Positions 39,076 through 50,094 are shown, counted from the stretch's first letter. The stretch: 64,000 nucleotides of DNA from Shewanella xiamenensis (GCF_014647135.1 NZ_BMOP01000002.1:186001-250000), one strand, 5' to 3'. Made by a program: numbers and translations. Notes: generated by a model from the letters alone, not told the origin.

Positions 39076-40524
39076 TTAAACAGACATACAGATATATTTG
39101 ATTTCTAAATATTCTTCGATACCGAACTTAGAGCCTTCTCGGCCGAGCCCTGAGGATTTCATTCCGCCAAACGGCGCGACTTCGGTGGAGATCAACCCAG
39201 TGTTGACGCCTACCATGCCGTATTCCAATGCCTCGGCCACTTTCCACACTAAGGAGATATCACGGCCATAAAAATAAGCCGCTAACCCAAACTCGGTATC
39301 ATTAGCTTGCTTAATCACATCGTCCACATCGGTAAACTTAAACAGCGGCGCCAGTGGGCCAAAGGTTTCTTCACGGGCCACGCGCATACTGCTATCGACA
39401 TGTGTCAGTACCGTGGGCTCGAAGAAGTTGCCACCTAAGCTATGGGGCTTGCCGCCCGCAACCACCGTCGCCCCTTTGCTGAGCGCATCCTCAAGATGGC
39501 TCTGGACTTTTTCGACCGCCGCGCGATTGATAAGCGGTCCCGTAGTGACGCCTTCAGTAATGCCCTCACCGACCTTTAATTTGCCCACGGCAATACTGAG
39601 CTTGCGGGCAAATTCGTCATACACGCCCGCTTGGACATAAATGCGGTTAGCGCAGACACAGGTTTGCCCCGCATTGCGATACTTAGCGATCATGGCACCT
39701 TCAACCGCCGCATCGATATTGGCATCGTCGAATACGATAAATGGTGCGTTACCGCCTAATTCTAAAGATAATTTCTTCAGCGTCGGCGCGCATTGCTCCA
39801 TCAACTTAATGCCCACTTGGGTCGAGCCGGTGAAAGACAACTTACGCACGACTGGGTTACTGCACATCTCATTACCAATGCCGATAGCATCACCAGTGAT
39901 CACGCTGAACACTCCAGCGGGGATCCCGGCGCGCTCGGCAAGCACGGCCAAAGCTAATGCGGTAAAAGGCGTTTGCGGCGCAGGTTTCACCACCATAGTA
40001 CAACCCGCCGCCAGTGCTGGCGCGGCTTTGCGGGTGATCATCGCCGCAGGAAAGTTCCAAGGGGTAATGGCCGCAGTCACGCCCACGGGCTGCTTGATCA
40101 CCATGATACGTTTATCGCCCTGATGCCCAGGAATCGTATCGCCATAGACGCGTTTCGCTTCTTCGGCGAACCATTCGATAAAGGAGGCGGCGTAGGTGAC
40201 TTCCCCCTTAGCTTCGGCAAGGGGTTTGCCCTGCTCAGTGGTCATCATTAACGCTAAGTCATCACTGTTTTCATTGAGTAATTCAAACCAGCGACGCAGC
40301 TTGGCACCACGCTCTTTTGCGGTAAGTGCTCGCCATGCAGGCAACGCCGCTTCAGCTGCCGCAATCGCCGCTTGCGTTTCGGCTTGCCCCATCACAGGGA
40401 CGCTTGCGATCACCGCGCCCGTCGCGGGATTAGCGATAGCGACAGTTTCTTTTGACTGCGCATCGCACCACTGACCATTGATATAACATTGCTGACGCAG
40501 CAGACTCGGGTCTTTTAACAACAC
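39076..40524 (-). CDS. gabD: Succinate-semialdehyde dehydrogenase (NADP+ type)
   Basis: A 482-aa aldehyde dehydrogenase. The general base is E255 in LELGGNAP and the nucleophile C289 in NAGQTCVCANR. Length and the C-terminal GGMKSSGLGREGSKFGIEEYLEIKYIC fit GabD. It should oxidise succinate semialdehyde made by GabT. Because no separate puuC lies in the cluster, it may also oxidise gamma-glutamyl-aminobutyraldehyde, but that is inference. A strong hairpin precedes it. Confidence 0.93.
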   Translation of the reverse strand: MLLKDPSLLRQQCYINGQWCDAQSKETVAIANPATGAVIASVPVMGQAETQAAIAAAEAALPAWRALTAKERGAKLRRWFELLNENSDDLALMMTTEQGKPLAEAKGEVTYAASFIEWFAEEAKRVYGDTIPGHQGDKRIMVIKQPVGVTAAITPWNFPAAMITRKAAPALAAGCTMVVKPAPQTPFTALALAVLAERAGIPAGVFSVITGDAIGIGNEMCSNPVVRKLSFTGSTQVGIKLMEQCAPTLKKLSLELGGNAPFIVFDDANIDAAVEGAMIAKYRNAGQTCVCANRIYVQAGVYDEFARKLSIAVGKLKVGEGITEGVTTGPLINRAAVEKVQSHLEDALSKGATVVAGGKPHSLGGNFFEPTVLTHVDSSMRVAREETFGPLAPLFKFTDVDDVIKQANDTEFGLAAYFYGRDISLVWKVAEALEYGMVGVNTGLISTEVAPFGGMKSSGLGREGSKFGIEEYLEIKYICMSV

Positions 40525-40542
40525 TGGAAATTCCTCTCGCTG

Positions 40543-40562
40543 CGAGGTAATGCCTTACCTCG
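40543..40562 (-). repeat. Perfect hairpin in the puuB1-gabD gap
   Basis: Arms CGAGGTAA and TTACCTCG around a 4-nt loop, 18 bp before the gabD start. No T-run follows, so it is not a typical terminator. Confidence 0.6.
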
Positions 40563-40577
40563 TATAAAAAATTCAAA

Positions 40578-41864
40578 TTAAATACCTAATTTGTCTCTTA
40601 GACTGTAATACCATGCCCCCAATGCACTAAAAGGCACACGTAAGGCGTGTCCGCCGGGGAAGGGATAATGGGGCAGCGCCGCAAAAGCATCGAAACGCTT
40701 GGCTTGACCATTGAGCATTTCGGCAATTAACTTGCCTGCCAAGTGGGTATAAGTAACGCCATGGCCGCTACAACCCTGTGAGTAATAGATATTTTTACCA
40801 ATACGACCGACCTGTGGTAGACGCGATAAGGTCAATAAAAAGTTACCCGTCCAAGCATAATCAACCTTAACTCCTTTTAACTGTGGGAAGGTTTTGAGCA
40901 TATTCGGGATAATCAGGGATTCAATATCCGCAGGATCGCGGGCACCATACACGACACCACCACCGTAGATCAGGCGCTTGTCGCCAGACAGCCTAAAATA
41001 ATCAAGCAGATAGTTACAATCTTCGACGCAGTAGTCTTGGGGCAACAGACTTGCAGCCAGCTCTTCATCCAAGGGCTCTGTGGTGATCACTTGTGTACCG
41101 CAAGGCATAGACTTGGCTTGTAATTCTGGCATAAGTTTACCGAGGTAAGCGTTACCTGCCACCACCACAAACTTGGCTTTTACACTACCCTTAGCGGTGT
41201 GTACGACAGGACTATCGCCTTCATCGACCCGCAGCACCGCTGAGTCTTCAAAAATCTTGCCGCCGAGGGATTCTACTGCACGGGCTTCACCCAAGGCTAA
41301 ATTCAGCGGGTGAATATGGCCGCCGCTCTTGTCCAACATACCGCCGACATAGCGCTCAGTATTTACCACAGTTCGAATGCCGTTTGCATCGAGCATCTCA
41401 AGCTTGCCAACATGACCATGGCTTTCCCATAACTGCTTTTGATGGCGTAAATGTCCCATCTGCTTTTCGTTCATCGCCGCAAATACGCCGCCATCTTTGA
41501 GATCGCAGTCAATGTTGTACTTAGCGATACGTTCACGGATGATGCGTCCGCCCTCGAAGGCCATTTGACCAAAGAGCTTGGCTTGTTCTTTGCCAACGGT
41601 TTTTTCAATGGTATCAATGTCACGGCTATAGCTGTTGACGATTTGTCCGCCATTACGCCCCGAGGCTCCCCAACCAATTCGCGCCGCTTCGAGCACCACC
41701 ACACTAAAACCCGATTCGAGTAAATGCAGTGCGGCAGACAGGCCTGTATACCCCGCACCAATCACACAAACATCGGCTTCAATCGATTCCTGTAAACGCG
41801 CGCGCTCAACCTTATCGTTGGCCGATGCCGCATAATATGATCCAGTGTGAGGTATGGCTGACAT
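40578..41864 (-). CDS. puuB: Gamma-glutamylputrescine oxidase, first copy
   Basis: A 428-aa FAD-dependent amine oxidase of the DAO family. The Rossmann motif GAGYTGLSAALHLLE is near residue 37, followed by GWGASGRNGGQIVNSY. A C-terminal FAD segment is near SQGCSGHGVTYTHLAGKL. PuuB oxidises gamma-glutamylputrescine to gamma-glutamyl-gamma-aminobutyraldehyde, releasing ammonia and H2O2. It leads the puuB-gabD-gabT run. A PuuR-like box lies 20 bp before its start. A related copy is at 50200. Confidence 0.9.
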   Translation of the reverse strand: MSAIPHTGSYYAASANDKVERARLQESIEADVCVIGAGYTGLSAALHLLESGFSVVVLEAARIGWGASGRNGGQIVNSYSRDIDTIEKTVGKEQAKLFGQMAFEGGRIIRERIAKYNIDCDLKDGGVFAAMNEKQMGHLRHQKQLWESHGHVGKLEMLDANGIRTVVNTERYVGGMLDKSGGHIHPLNLALGEARAVESLGGKIFEDSAVLRVDEGDSPVVHTAKGSVKAKFVVVAGNAYLGKLMPELQAKSMPCGTQVITTEPLDEELAASLLPQDYCVEDCNYLLDYFRLSGDKRLIYGGGVVYGARDPADIESLIIPNMLKTFPQLKGVKVDYAWTGNFLLTLSRLPQVGRIGKNIYYSQGCSGHGVTYTHLAGKLIAEMLNGQAKRFDAFAALPHYPFPGGHALRVPFSALGAWYYSLRDKLGI

Positions 41865-41883
41865 GATGTTCCCTTGATTTTTA

Positions 41884-41896
41884 TGTTCATTATTTT
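41884..41896 (-). promoter_or_regulatory. PuuR-like operator upstream of puuB1
   Basis: Minus strand reads AAAATAATGAACA, close to the E. coli PuuR box as I recall it (AAAATATAATGAACA). It lies 20 bp before the puuB1 start, where binding would block the promoter or leader. Confidence 0.55.
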
Positions 41897-41959
41897 AAAC
41901 AACTATCACATCCTACACCTTCAAATCGGGAAACACTAGCCATAAAAGCACAATAATTT

Positions 41960-41989
41960 ACACAATGTTTGATATTTCAAACATTGTGT
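41960..41989. repeat. 30-bp near-perfect palindrome upstream of puuB1
   Basis: Thirteen-base arms ACACAATGTTTGA and TCAAACATTGTGT flank a 4-nt centre, 96 bp upstream of puuB1. No T-run follows, so an operator is more likely than a terminator. The cognate regulator is unknown; half-site spacing does not fit FNR or CRP. Confidence 0.65.
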
Positions 41990-42059
41990 CCTTTATGTCT
42001 TAAACAGATTTGAAAATTGAGTGTAGAGGTACAGATAAGAAGACTTGGCGGGAAGAGAG

Positions 42060-42093
42060 AAGGATGGCCTTTGGTATTAAGGCCATCCTTTTT
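42060..42093. terminator. Hairpin after potI
   Basis: Arms AAGGATGGCC and GGCCATCCTT around an 11-nt loop, with a T-run on the plus strand and a pyrimidine-rich tail on the minus strand. It lies 87 bp past potI. Confidence 0.6.
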
Positions 42094-42180
42094 CACTCGA
42101 GATTTCGACTCAGTGCTTGCTCACTCTGCTCTTGAATCTCAGCACTGGAATCCCCGCTTATTTGTGTATGTTAGTACACG

Positions 42181-42996
42181 TTAGTTAAGCGGCATTCGTT
42201 CACGTTTTTCGGCGCGTCTTGCCATATACCACGACAGGAAGGCAATTAACGACACGCACAGAATGATAAGTGTTGCCAAGGCGTTGATCTTAGGCGATAC
42301 CCCCAAGCGCACCGAGGAGAACACCACCATAGGTAAGGTCGTCGCACCGGGGCCTGAGGCAAAGCTTGCAATCACTAAGTCATCGAGTGACAGGCTAAAG
42401 GATAACAACCACCCCGCCACTAATGCCGGCGAAATCATAGGCACAGTGATCAGGAAGAAGGTCTTAAGCGGTGTTGCACCAAGATCCATTGCCGCCTCTT
42501 CGATTGACATGTCTAACTCACGCAATCTTGAAGACACCACCACAGCCACATAGGCCGCACAGAAGGTCGAATGGGCAATCCATACAGTCACCATGCCGCG
42601 CTCTTTCGGCCAACCTAAAAGATCTGCCAAATGCACAAATAGCAGCAGTAATGACAAACCCGTGATGACCTCTGGCATAACCAAGGGCGCTGTGATCATA
42701 TTTGACAAAGTGAGCTTGGCCCATGAACGCTTAAACCGCGTCATCACAAAGGCAGCCATAGTGCCGATAATCACCGCCATAGTGGAGCTGTAAAACGCAA
42801 TTCTTAGGCTGGTCCATACGGCATCGAGGATCTGCTGATCGGCAAATAGCTCGCCGTACCACTTAGGTGAAAAACCGCCCCACACTGTCACAAGCTTGGA
42901 TTCGTTAAAAGAATAGATCACTAGAATCAGCATAGGCGCGTATAAAAAGAACAACCCAAACCACAGCATTACAGAAGAAAAACTCAGCTTTTTCAT
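42181..42996 (-). CDS. potI: Putrescine ABC transporter permease PotI
   Basis: A 271-aa inner-membrane permease with six predicted helices. The ABC-binding EAA loop (EEAAMDLGATPLKTFFLITVPMISP) is near residues 167-191. It pairs with PotH to form the channel for putrescine brought by PotF. Its start overlaps the potH stop by 4 bp (ATGA). It is the last gene of the transporter run. Confidence 0.92.
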   Translation of the reverse strand: MKKLSFSSVMLWFGLFFLYAPMLILVIYSFNESKLVTVWGGFSPKWYGELFADQQILDAVWTSLRIAFYSSTMAVIIGTMAAFVMTRFKRSWAKLTLSNMITAPLVMPEVITGLSLLLLFVHLADLLGWPKERGMVTVWIAHSTFCAAYVAVVVSSRLRELDMSIEEAAMDLGATPLKTFFLITVPMISPALVAGWLLSFSLSLDDLVIASFASGPGATTLPMVVFSSVRLGVSPKINALATLIILCVSLIAFLSWYMARRAEKRERMPLN

Positions 42997-43898
42997 AGGT
43001 CTTTCTCCAAACTACGTGCTTGATAGCGATGGAATAAGGTAATAGGAATAATCAGTAGTGCCAGCATCACAATCGCCAGTGATGAGGCCATAGGCCAATC
43101 ACGGTTATTGAAGAATTCCTGCCACAACACTTTACCTATCATTAACGAATCTGGACCGCCGAGCAGTTCAGGGATCACAAACTCGCCGACTGCCGGAATA
43201 AATACCAACATCGATCCAGCAATCACCCCACTTTTGGATAAAGGAAAAGTAATTTTCCAGAAAGTGTTAATCCGGCTTGATCCTAAATCCGAAGCAGCCT
43301 CAATCAAGCTCATATCTAACTTCACTAAGGTCGCATACAGCGGCAAGATCATAAAGGGCAAATAGGCATAGATAATCCCGATATAGACCGCGATATTGGT
43401 GTTCAAGATTTGCAATGGCTCAGAAATGACACCTAACCACATCAATGTGTTATTGATAATACCCGTGTTACTTAAGATCCCCATCCAGGCATAAACGCGG
43501 ATTAAGAACGAGGTCCAAGAAGGTAGCATCACCAATAACAACAGCACAGTTTGCAACCTTGCTGGCGCACGGGCAATGGCATAGGCCATAGGATAACCAA
43601 TGATCAAACAACCAATGGTTGAAATGAGCGCCATTTTTAATGAGCTGAGATACGCGGTGTAATACAGCGAATCATCTAGCAACATCAAATAGTTACCCAA
43701 ATGCAGGAAGATATTTAGTACATCATCTGCATATTGAAAAGTCGCCTCATAGGGCGGAATTGAAATCGCCGCCGTAGAGAAACTAATTTTAAGGACAATG
43801 GCAAAGGGCAAGGCGAAGAACAGCAATAGCCAAGTATAAGGTAGACTTATCGTCCAGAAGCGTCCTTTAAGCCATTTAAGTTTGGACTTTATCTTCAT
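42993..43898 (-). CDS. potH: Putrescine ABC transporter permease PotH
   Basis: A 301-aa permease with six helices and the EAA loop EAASDLGSSRINTFWKITFPLSKSG. The segment PYTWLLLFFALPFAIVLKISFS near the start is typical of PotH. The ATG at 43898 overlaps the potG stop by 4 bp; a longer start at 43931 lies within potG and is not favoured. It acts with PotI, PotG and PotF in putrescine uptake. Confidence 0.92.
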   Translation of the reverse strand: MKIKSKLKWLKGRFWTISLPYTWLLLFFALPFAIVLKISFSTAAISIPPYEATFQYADDVLNIFLHLGNYLMLLDDSLYYTAYLSSLKMALISTIGCLIIGYPMAYAIARAPARLQTVLLLLVMLPSWTSFLIRVYAWMGILSNTGIINNTLMWLGVISEPLQILNTNIAVYIGIIYAYLPFMILPLYATLVKLDMSLIEAASDLGSSRINTFWKITFPLSKSGVIAGSMLVFIPAVGEFVIPELLGGPDSLMIGKVLWQEFFNNRDWPMASSLAIVMLALLIIPITLFHRYQARSLEKDL

Positions 43899-45031
43899 GA
43901 TCTTAACACCACGCCACTGGTGTCCTCCCAACTGATAAACACTTCATCATCCCAGGTTGCATGGTCGGCGCGGCGTTCACGGTTTGTCATACTGCATTGC
44001 ACAATCTGACCATTTTCAAGGCGAATGTAGTACACCGAGATCCCACCTAAATAGGCTATATCATGCACTATGCCCTTAGCCCAGTTGTATTCACCTTCAG
44101 GTTGTTCACGGCTGATAATGGTTTTCTCTGGGCGGACAGCGAGCCATACGTGCTTTTCTTCAACACTGGTGGTTACCCCGTAACCCACATAGAAAGGCTG
44201 TACTAAATCATTGGGTTTAATGATGAGGTGGTCGACTTCGTCCACTTCAATCTCACCGCCAAAGAGGTTCACTGAACCGATAAATTCGGCAATCATGCGA
44301 CTATTTGGACTCTCGTAGATATCCATAGGAGAGCCGGTTTGAGCTATCCAACCATCACTCATAATCGAGATCCGGCCCGCCATGGTCATGGCCTCTTCCT
44401 GATCATGGGTCACCATCACACAGGTCACACCAACACGTTCTAGGATTTCAACCACTTCCAACTGCATCTGAGTACGCAGTTTTTTATCTAGCGCACCCAT
44501 GGGCTCGTCAAGCAATAATAATTTCGGACGTTTTGCCAAAGATCGAGCAAGGGCGACCCGTTGGCGCTGACCACCAGAAAGCTGATGCGGTTTACGTTTC
44601 CCGTATTGCTCCATATGTACCAACTTGAGCATTTCCTGTACGCGTTGCTCAATTTCAGCTTTCGGTAATTTGTCTTGCTTTAAACCAAAGGCGATATTTT
44701 GTGCCACTGTCATATGGGGAAATAGCGCATAGGATTGGAACATCATATTGATCGGACGTTCATAAGGCGGTAGATCGGTAATATCTTCACCATCGAGAAA
44801 AATCCGCCCAGAGGTCGGTCTTTCGAACCCCGCGAGCATACGCAACAAGGTAGACTTACCCGAGCCTGAGCCTCCAAGTAAGGCAAAAATTTCGCCTTTA
44901 TTGATCGTCAATGATACGTCGTCAACTGCACGCACATCATCAAACAGCTTACTGACCCGCTCAATCTTAAGCAGGACTTTTTCTTGCGTCTTTGTAGTGG
45001 GTTTATTGGTGACGCCCGAGGTGCTTGCCAT
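43895..45031 (-). CDS. potG: Putrescine ABC transporter ATPase PotG
   Basis: A 378-aa ATP-binding subunit. Walker A is GGSGSGKST near residues 53-61, the signature LSGGQRQRVALARSLA is near 152, and Walker B is LLLDEPMGALD near 173. A C-terminal TOBE-type regulatory domain follows. It powers PotHI. potF lies upstream across a 160-bp gap with a hairpin; potH overlaps its end. Confidence 0.93.
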   Translation of the reverse strand: MASTSGVTNKPTTKTQEKVLLKIERVSKLFDDVRAVDDVSLTINKGEIFALLGGSGSGKSTLLRMLAGFERPTSGRIFLDGEDITDLPPYERPINMMFQSYALFPHMTVAQNIAFGLKQDKLPKAEIEQRVQEMLKLVHMEQYGKRKPHQLSGGQRQRVALARSLAKRPKLLLLDEPMGALDKKLRTQMQLEVVEILERVGVTCVMVTHDQEEAMTMAGRISIMSDGWIAQTGSPMDIYESPNSRMIAEFIGSVNLFGGEIEVDEVDHLIIKPNDLVQPFYVGYGVTTSVEEKHVWLAVRPEKTIISREQPEGEYNWAKGIVHDIAYLGGISVYYIRLENGQIVQCSMTNRERRADHATWDDEVFISWEDTSGVVLRS

Positions 45032-45163
45032 AGTACTTCTCCACCCGAGTATTGATGTGATAACACATTCAACACTTGAGATTTACACAATGAATTAATG
45101 AATAGAGATTTAATCTTGAAGACTTAATGTCCAAAGGAGCAGCCATTGTCTTGTTTATCAAAA

Positions 45164-45184
45164 GGGGCAAGCTGTGCTTGCCCC
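45164..45184 (-). terminator. Partial terminator between potF and potG
   Basis: Perfect arms GGGGCAAGC and GCTTGCCCC around a 3-nt loop, followed by TTTT on the minus strand. Such hairpins after binding-protein genes usually let PotF be made in excess over PotG. Confidence 0.7.
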
Positions 45185-45191
45185 ATGTCGA

Positions 45192-46914
<1,723 letters not shown>

Positions 46915-48270
46915 TTATACACTGAGTAATAAAAATTCTCGCTCCCACGAACTCACCACTCTGCGGAAATTTTCAAGCTCGGCCTGTTTGACGGCCACAA
47001 AGCCCGTGGTAAAGGACTCACCTAAATATTCCTTACAGGCATCACTTTCTTCCATCGCGGCTAACGCCTCTTCCAAGGTTAATGGTAAGCAGTGTGGGTT
47101 ATTGCTCCGGCTTTCATTGGATTTACCTTGAACGGGTGTGGAGGGTTTAAGTCCCTCGACCATACCGATATAACCACAGAGTAAACTCGCAGCAATGGCT
47201 AAGTAGCAGTTAGCATCCGCACCAGGAATGCGGTTTTCAATACGACGATTTTGAGGTGAAGATTCCGGAATACGTAAACCACAGGTCCTATTTTCAACAC
47301 CCCATTCCAAGTTAACGGGCGCAGAGGTTCCCGGTAAGAATCGACGGAATGAGTTAGCATTTGGCGCCATCAAAGGTAGGAGTTCAGGAATAAATTTCTG
47401 TAGCCCTGCGATATAACTCAAAAACAACGCACTTTGCGTACCATCTTCGTTGGTAAATATATTTTTACCGGTTTCTTTGTTAATCACACTTTGATGAATA
47501 TGCATAGCACTACCCGGCTCATCGGTTACGGGTTTTGCCATAAAGGTAGCGCAAACATTATGCTTTAATGCCGCTTCACGTAGAGTGCGCTTAAACACAA
47601 ATACCTGATCCGCCAATGATAACGGGTTACCGTGACTGAAGTTAATCTCCATCTGTGCTGGGCCATCTTCATGGATAAGCGTATCAATATCTAAACCCTG
47701 AATTTCGCACCAGTCATACATATCTTCAAACAGAGGATCGTATTCGTTGGCGGCATCAATTGAAAAAGACTGACGCCCCGCTTCCGGTCTGCCTGAGCGG
47801 CCAATAGGCGGCTTGAGGGGTAAATCGTGATCATCGCTGCGGCTGGTCAAGTAAAACTCCATCTCAGGTGCAATAACAGGCTCCCAGCCTTTTTCATCAT
47901 AAAGAGACAACACTTTTTTCAAGACGTTACGAGGTGATAATTCGATAGGATTGCCCATTCTGTCGTAACAATCGTGGATCACCTGTGCCGTAGCTTCAAT
48001 CGTCCAAGGCAGCATAAATACTGCATTTTCATCGGGAACGCAGACAAAATCGATATCGGCATCATCGAGCAAACTGTAATAGATATCATCGTCGACAAAG
48101 TCACCGGTGACGGTTTGCAGCAACACGCTTTCGGGTAAGCGCATACCTTTTTCATCGAGAAATTTATCTACTGGGGCAATTTTGCCACGGGCGATACCAG
48201 TCATATCGCTGATAACACATTCGACTTCTGTGATTTTTCGTTCTTTTAAAAAAGCGATTAGCTTATTCAT
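46915..48270 (-). CDS. puuA: Gamma-glutamylputrescine synthetase
   Basis: A 451-aa member of the glutamine synthetase family that ligates glutamate to putrescine with ATP. The beta-grasp N terminus has ECVISDMTGIARGK. The catalytic region has APEMEFYL (metal-binding Glu), MEINFSHGNP, and GSAMHIHQSV (His of the n2 site). The C-terminal NRRIENRIPGADANCYL arm is present. PuuA and not GlnA is indicated by length, divergence and neighbours. It starts 1 bp after the puuD stop. Confidence 0.93.
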   Translation of the reverse strand: MNKLIAFLKERKITEVECVISDMTGIARGKIAPVDKFLDEKGMRLPESVLLQTVTGDFVDDDIYYSLLDDADIDFVCVPDENAVFMLPWTIEATAQVIHDCYDRMGNPIELSPRNVLKKVLSLYDEKGWEPVIAPEMEFYLTSRSDDHDLPLKPPIGRSGRPEAGRQSFSIDAANEYDPLFEDMYDWCEIQGLDIDTLIHEDGPAQMEINFSHGNPLSLADQVFVFKRTLREAALKHNVCATFMAKPVTDEPGSAMHIHQSVINKETGKNIFTNEDGTQSALFLSYIAGLQKFIPELLPLMAPNANSFRRFLPGTSAPVNLEWGVENRTCGLRIPESSPQNRRIENRIPGADANCYLAIAASLLCGYIGMVEGLKPSTPVQGKSNESRSNNPHCLPLTLEEALAAMEESDACKEYLGESFTTGFVAVKQAELENFRRVVSSWEREFLLLSV

Positions 48271-48271
48271 T

Positions 48272-49033
48272 TTATTTCACTCGAGTTGTAGCCCTACGAC
48301 GACACGCATCGCCAAAGGCATTGAATATTGAGAGGTAAAATGGGTTTTCACTTACTTTCCATTCAGGATGCCATTGCACACCGAGGGCAAATTCAGTGGC
48401 ATCGATCACGGAGAAAGCCTCCACAAGACCATCAGGAGCACAAGCTTCTGGCCGCAACCCCATCCCAAGGCGCTCCACGCCTTGAGTATGCACAGAGTTA
48501 ACCTCTGCAGAGTTACGGCCCCAAGCCTCGTAAATGACCCCCCCAGGCTCCACAGTAATACTGTGGGATGGCCCATATTGCACCTCTAACGAGGCCTCTT
48601 TATCTTCTCTATGTTCAATAAAACCGCCCACTTCGTGTAACTTCTGGTGCAGACTGCCACCAAAAGCCACGTTCATTTCTTGAAAACCGCGACAAATCCC
48701 AAGCACGGGGACTCCCGCAGCAATGGCAGCTCGAATAAGTGGTAGTGTCGTAGCGTCTCGCTTAGGATCGTGGTGAGTACCCGCTTCACTCGGTACCCCC
48801 GCATAAAGGTGTGGCTCAACGTTAGAGGGCGAACCCGTAAACAGAATACCGTCAAGTCTTGCCAGAATGGCTTCGATAGGTTGGTCCGCGCCTAAGGATG
48901 GGATCACAAGTGGCCACCCCTTAGCACCATTTACCACACCTAATAGGTATTTTTCGCCAACAATATTAAAAGGGTGTGAACCCAATCGTTGGTTACACGC
49001 AATAACACCAATAAGGGGTAACAGGGTAGACAT
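48272..49033 (-). CDS. puuD: Gamma-glutamyl-gamma-aminobutyrate hydrolase
   Basis: A 253-aa class I glutamine-amidotransferase-like hydrolase that splits gamma-glutamyl-GABA to glutamate and GABA. The nucleophile elbow GICRGFQEMNVAFGG carries the catalytic Cys near residue 118. The downstream HxE is in VQWHPEWK. It is first in the puuD-puuA operon. Two convergent PuuR-like half-sites lie just upstream, at 49066-49093. Confidence 0.93.
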   Translation of the reverse strand: MSTLLPLIGVIACNQRLGSHPFNIVGEKYLLGVVNGAKGWPLVIPSLGADQPIEAILARLDGILFTGSPSNVEPHLYAGVPSEAGTHHDPKRDATTLPLIRAAIAAGVPVLGICRGFQEMNVAFGGSLHQKLHEVGGFIEHREDKEASLEVQYGPSHSITVEPGGVIYEAWGRNSAEVNSVHTQGVERLGMGLRPEACAPDGLVEAFSVIDATEFALGVQWHPEWKVSENPFYLSIFNAFGDACRRRATTRVK

Positions 49034-49065
49034 AACTCACCTTCCAAGCATTTATTCACGAGTAC

Positions 49066-49093
49066 AATGAACAAGTTAATTTTTAATGTTCAT
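49066..49093. promoter_or_regulatory. Paired PuuR-like half-sites upstream of puuD
   Basis: AATGAACA at 49066-49073 and its inverse TGTTCAT at 49087-49093, 33 bp before the puuD start. The pair forms an inverted repeat with a 13-bp spacer. Confidence 0.55.
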
Positions 49094-49380
49094 TTTTTCA
49101 CACAGTACACCGAAATTTAACCCCAGGCAAGAGGTTAAACACTTGTTAATGACAGTTTGATTTTAATGCGTAATTTTTAGTTTTAATACAGAAACTTAAA
49201 CTAACAATCTTTGTTTTTTGATGATAAAACAACCACCAGCAGTATTGTTAGGATAAAAATTAGCCAAAGATAAAGACTGAAAACCTAAGTTCATTTGAAA
49301 AATATTATTTACACTTTGAATGATATATTACAATCCAAAGCCGGACTAACATGGTGAGTAACTGGTGGGTTCTCAAAGAG

Positions 49381-49411
49381 AACGCTACCCTAGGCAATCT
49401 AGGACAGCGTT
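49381..49411 (-). terminator. Possible terminator after puuR
   Basis: AACGCT and CCTAG pair with CTAGG and AGCGTT around a 5-nt loop, with a two-base internal mismatch. It starts 6 bp past the puuR stop. The T-run is weak. Confidence 0.4.
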
Positions 49412-49417
49412 ACGCAA

Positions 49418-49966
49418 TTAGAAATTAGCAGGGGTTGTAGCACTGATCAGCCGACAAGGCTCATCGAAGGGATTGCGAAATCGATGGGGTAGCTCACTAT
49501 TAAAGTAATAGCTATCACCCGCTTCTAAGATATATACCTCGTCGCCAACGGTAAGCTCGAACTTACCTTCAATCACCATGGCAGCTTCTTCACCTTCGTG
49601 TTTCAGCATTTCCTCGCCCGTATCCGAACCCGGTGGATAGGTTTCACTCATCACCGACATGGCACGATTGGGAAAATCACGACCAATCAATTTGAATTCT
49701 AATGGCCCTGTACCTATGTTGAGGAGTTCATCGGAGCGATATACCACTTTTTGCTCACACTCAATTGAAGCTTCAATTGAGAAAAAATCGACTAAAGACA
49801 TAGGGATACCCGACAATACTTTTTTCAAAGAACTGACGGATGGGCTAACACTGTTTTTTTCGATCATTGAAATCGTACTGTTAGTCACACCAGCACGCTT
49901 AGCCAACTCGCGTTGAGATAAGCCTTTCATTTTTCGAACAGTTCTGAGACTGGCTCCAATATCCAA
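49418..49966 (-). CDS. puuR: PuuR-type transcriptional repressor (HTH-cupin)
   Basis: A 182-aa regulator with an N-terminal XRE-type helix-turn-helix (residues about 5-60, LSQRELAKRAGVTNSTISMIEKN) and a C-terminal cupin ligand-binding domain (about 105-175). This architecture matches E. coli PuuR, which represses the puu genes until putrescine rises. It lies between puuD and the second puuB and is divergent from the latter. PuuR-like boxes upstream of puuB1, puuD and puuB2 support the assignment. Confidence 0.9.
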   Translation of the reverse strand: MDIGASLRTVRKMKGLSQRELAKRAGVTNSTISMIEKNSVSPSVSSLKKVLSGIPMSLVDFFSIEASIECEQKVVYRSDELLNIGTGPLEFKLIGRDFPNRAMSVMSETYPPGSDTGEEMLKHEGEEAAMVIEGKFELTVGDEVYILEAGDSYYFNSELPHRFRNPFDEPCRLISATTPANF

Positions 49967-50094
49967 ATTTCACATCTCCCCAAAGGATCGGTCGCCCCGA
50001 TAGATGAAGAACGGTTGTTCAGGATAAACACCATCCCAAACACATTTTAGCCCTAAAAGCGTGAGTTTAATCGCTTCCGTTGTATTCTAGCTAA

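Larger units (their letters stand above)
41865..42180. other. Regulatory region between puuB1 and potI
   Basis: 316 bp with no ORF. It contains a PuuR-like box (41884-41896), a 30-bp near-perfect palindrome (41960-41989) and a hairpin likely to end the pot transcript (42060-42093). Confidence 0.6.
49034..49417. other. Regulatory region between puuD and puuR
   Basis: 384 bp, AT-rich, with no ORF. It carries the puuD operators (49066-49093) and a hairpin that may end puuR (49381-49411). Confidence 0.5.

Noticed and set aside
41960..41989. The 30-bp palindrome as an FNR/EtrA site
   Set aside because: The inner TTGA and TCAA are 4 bp apart rather than 6.
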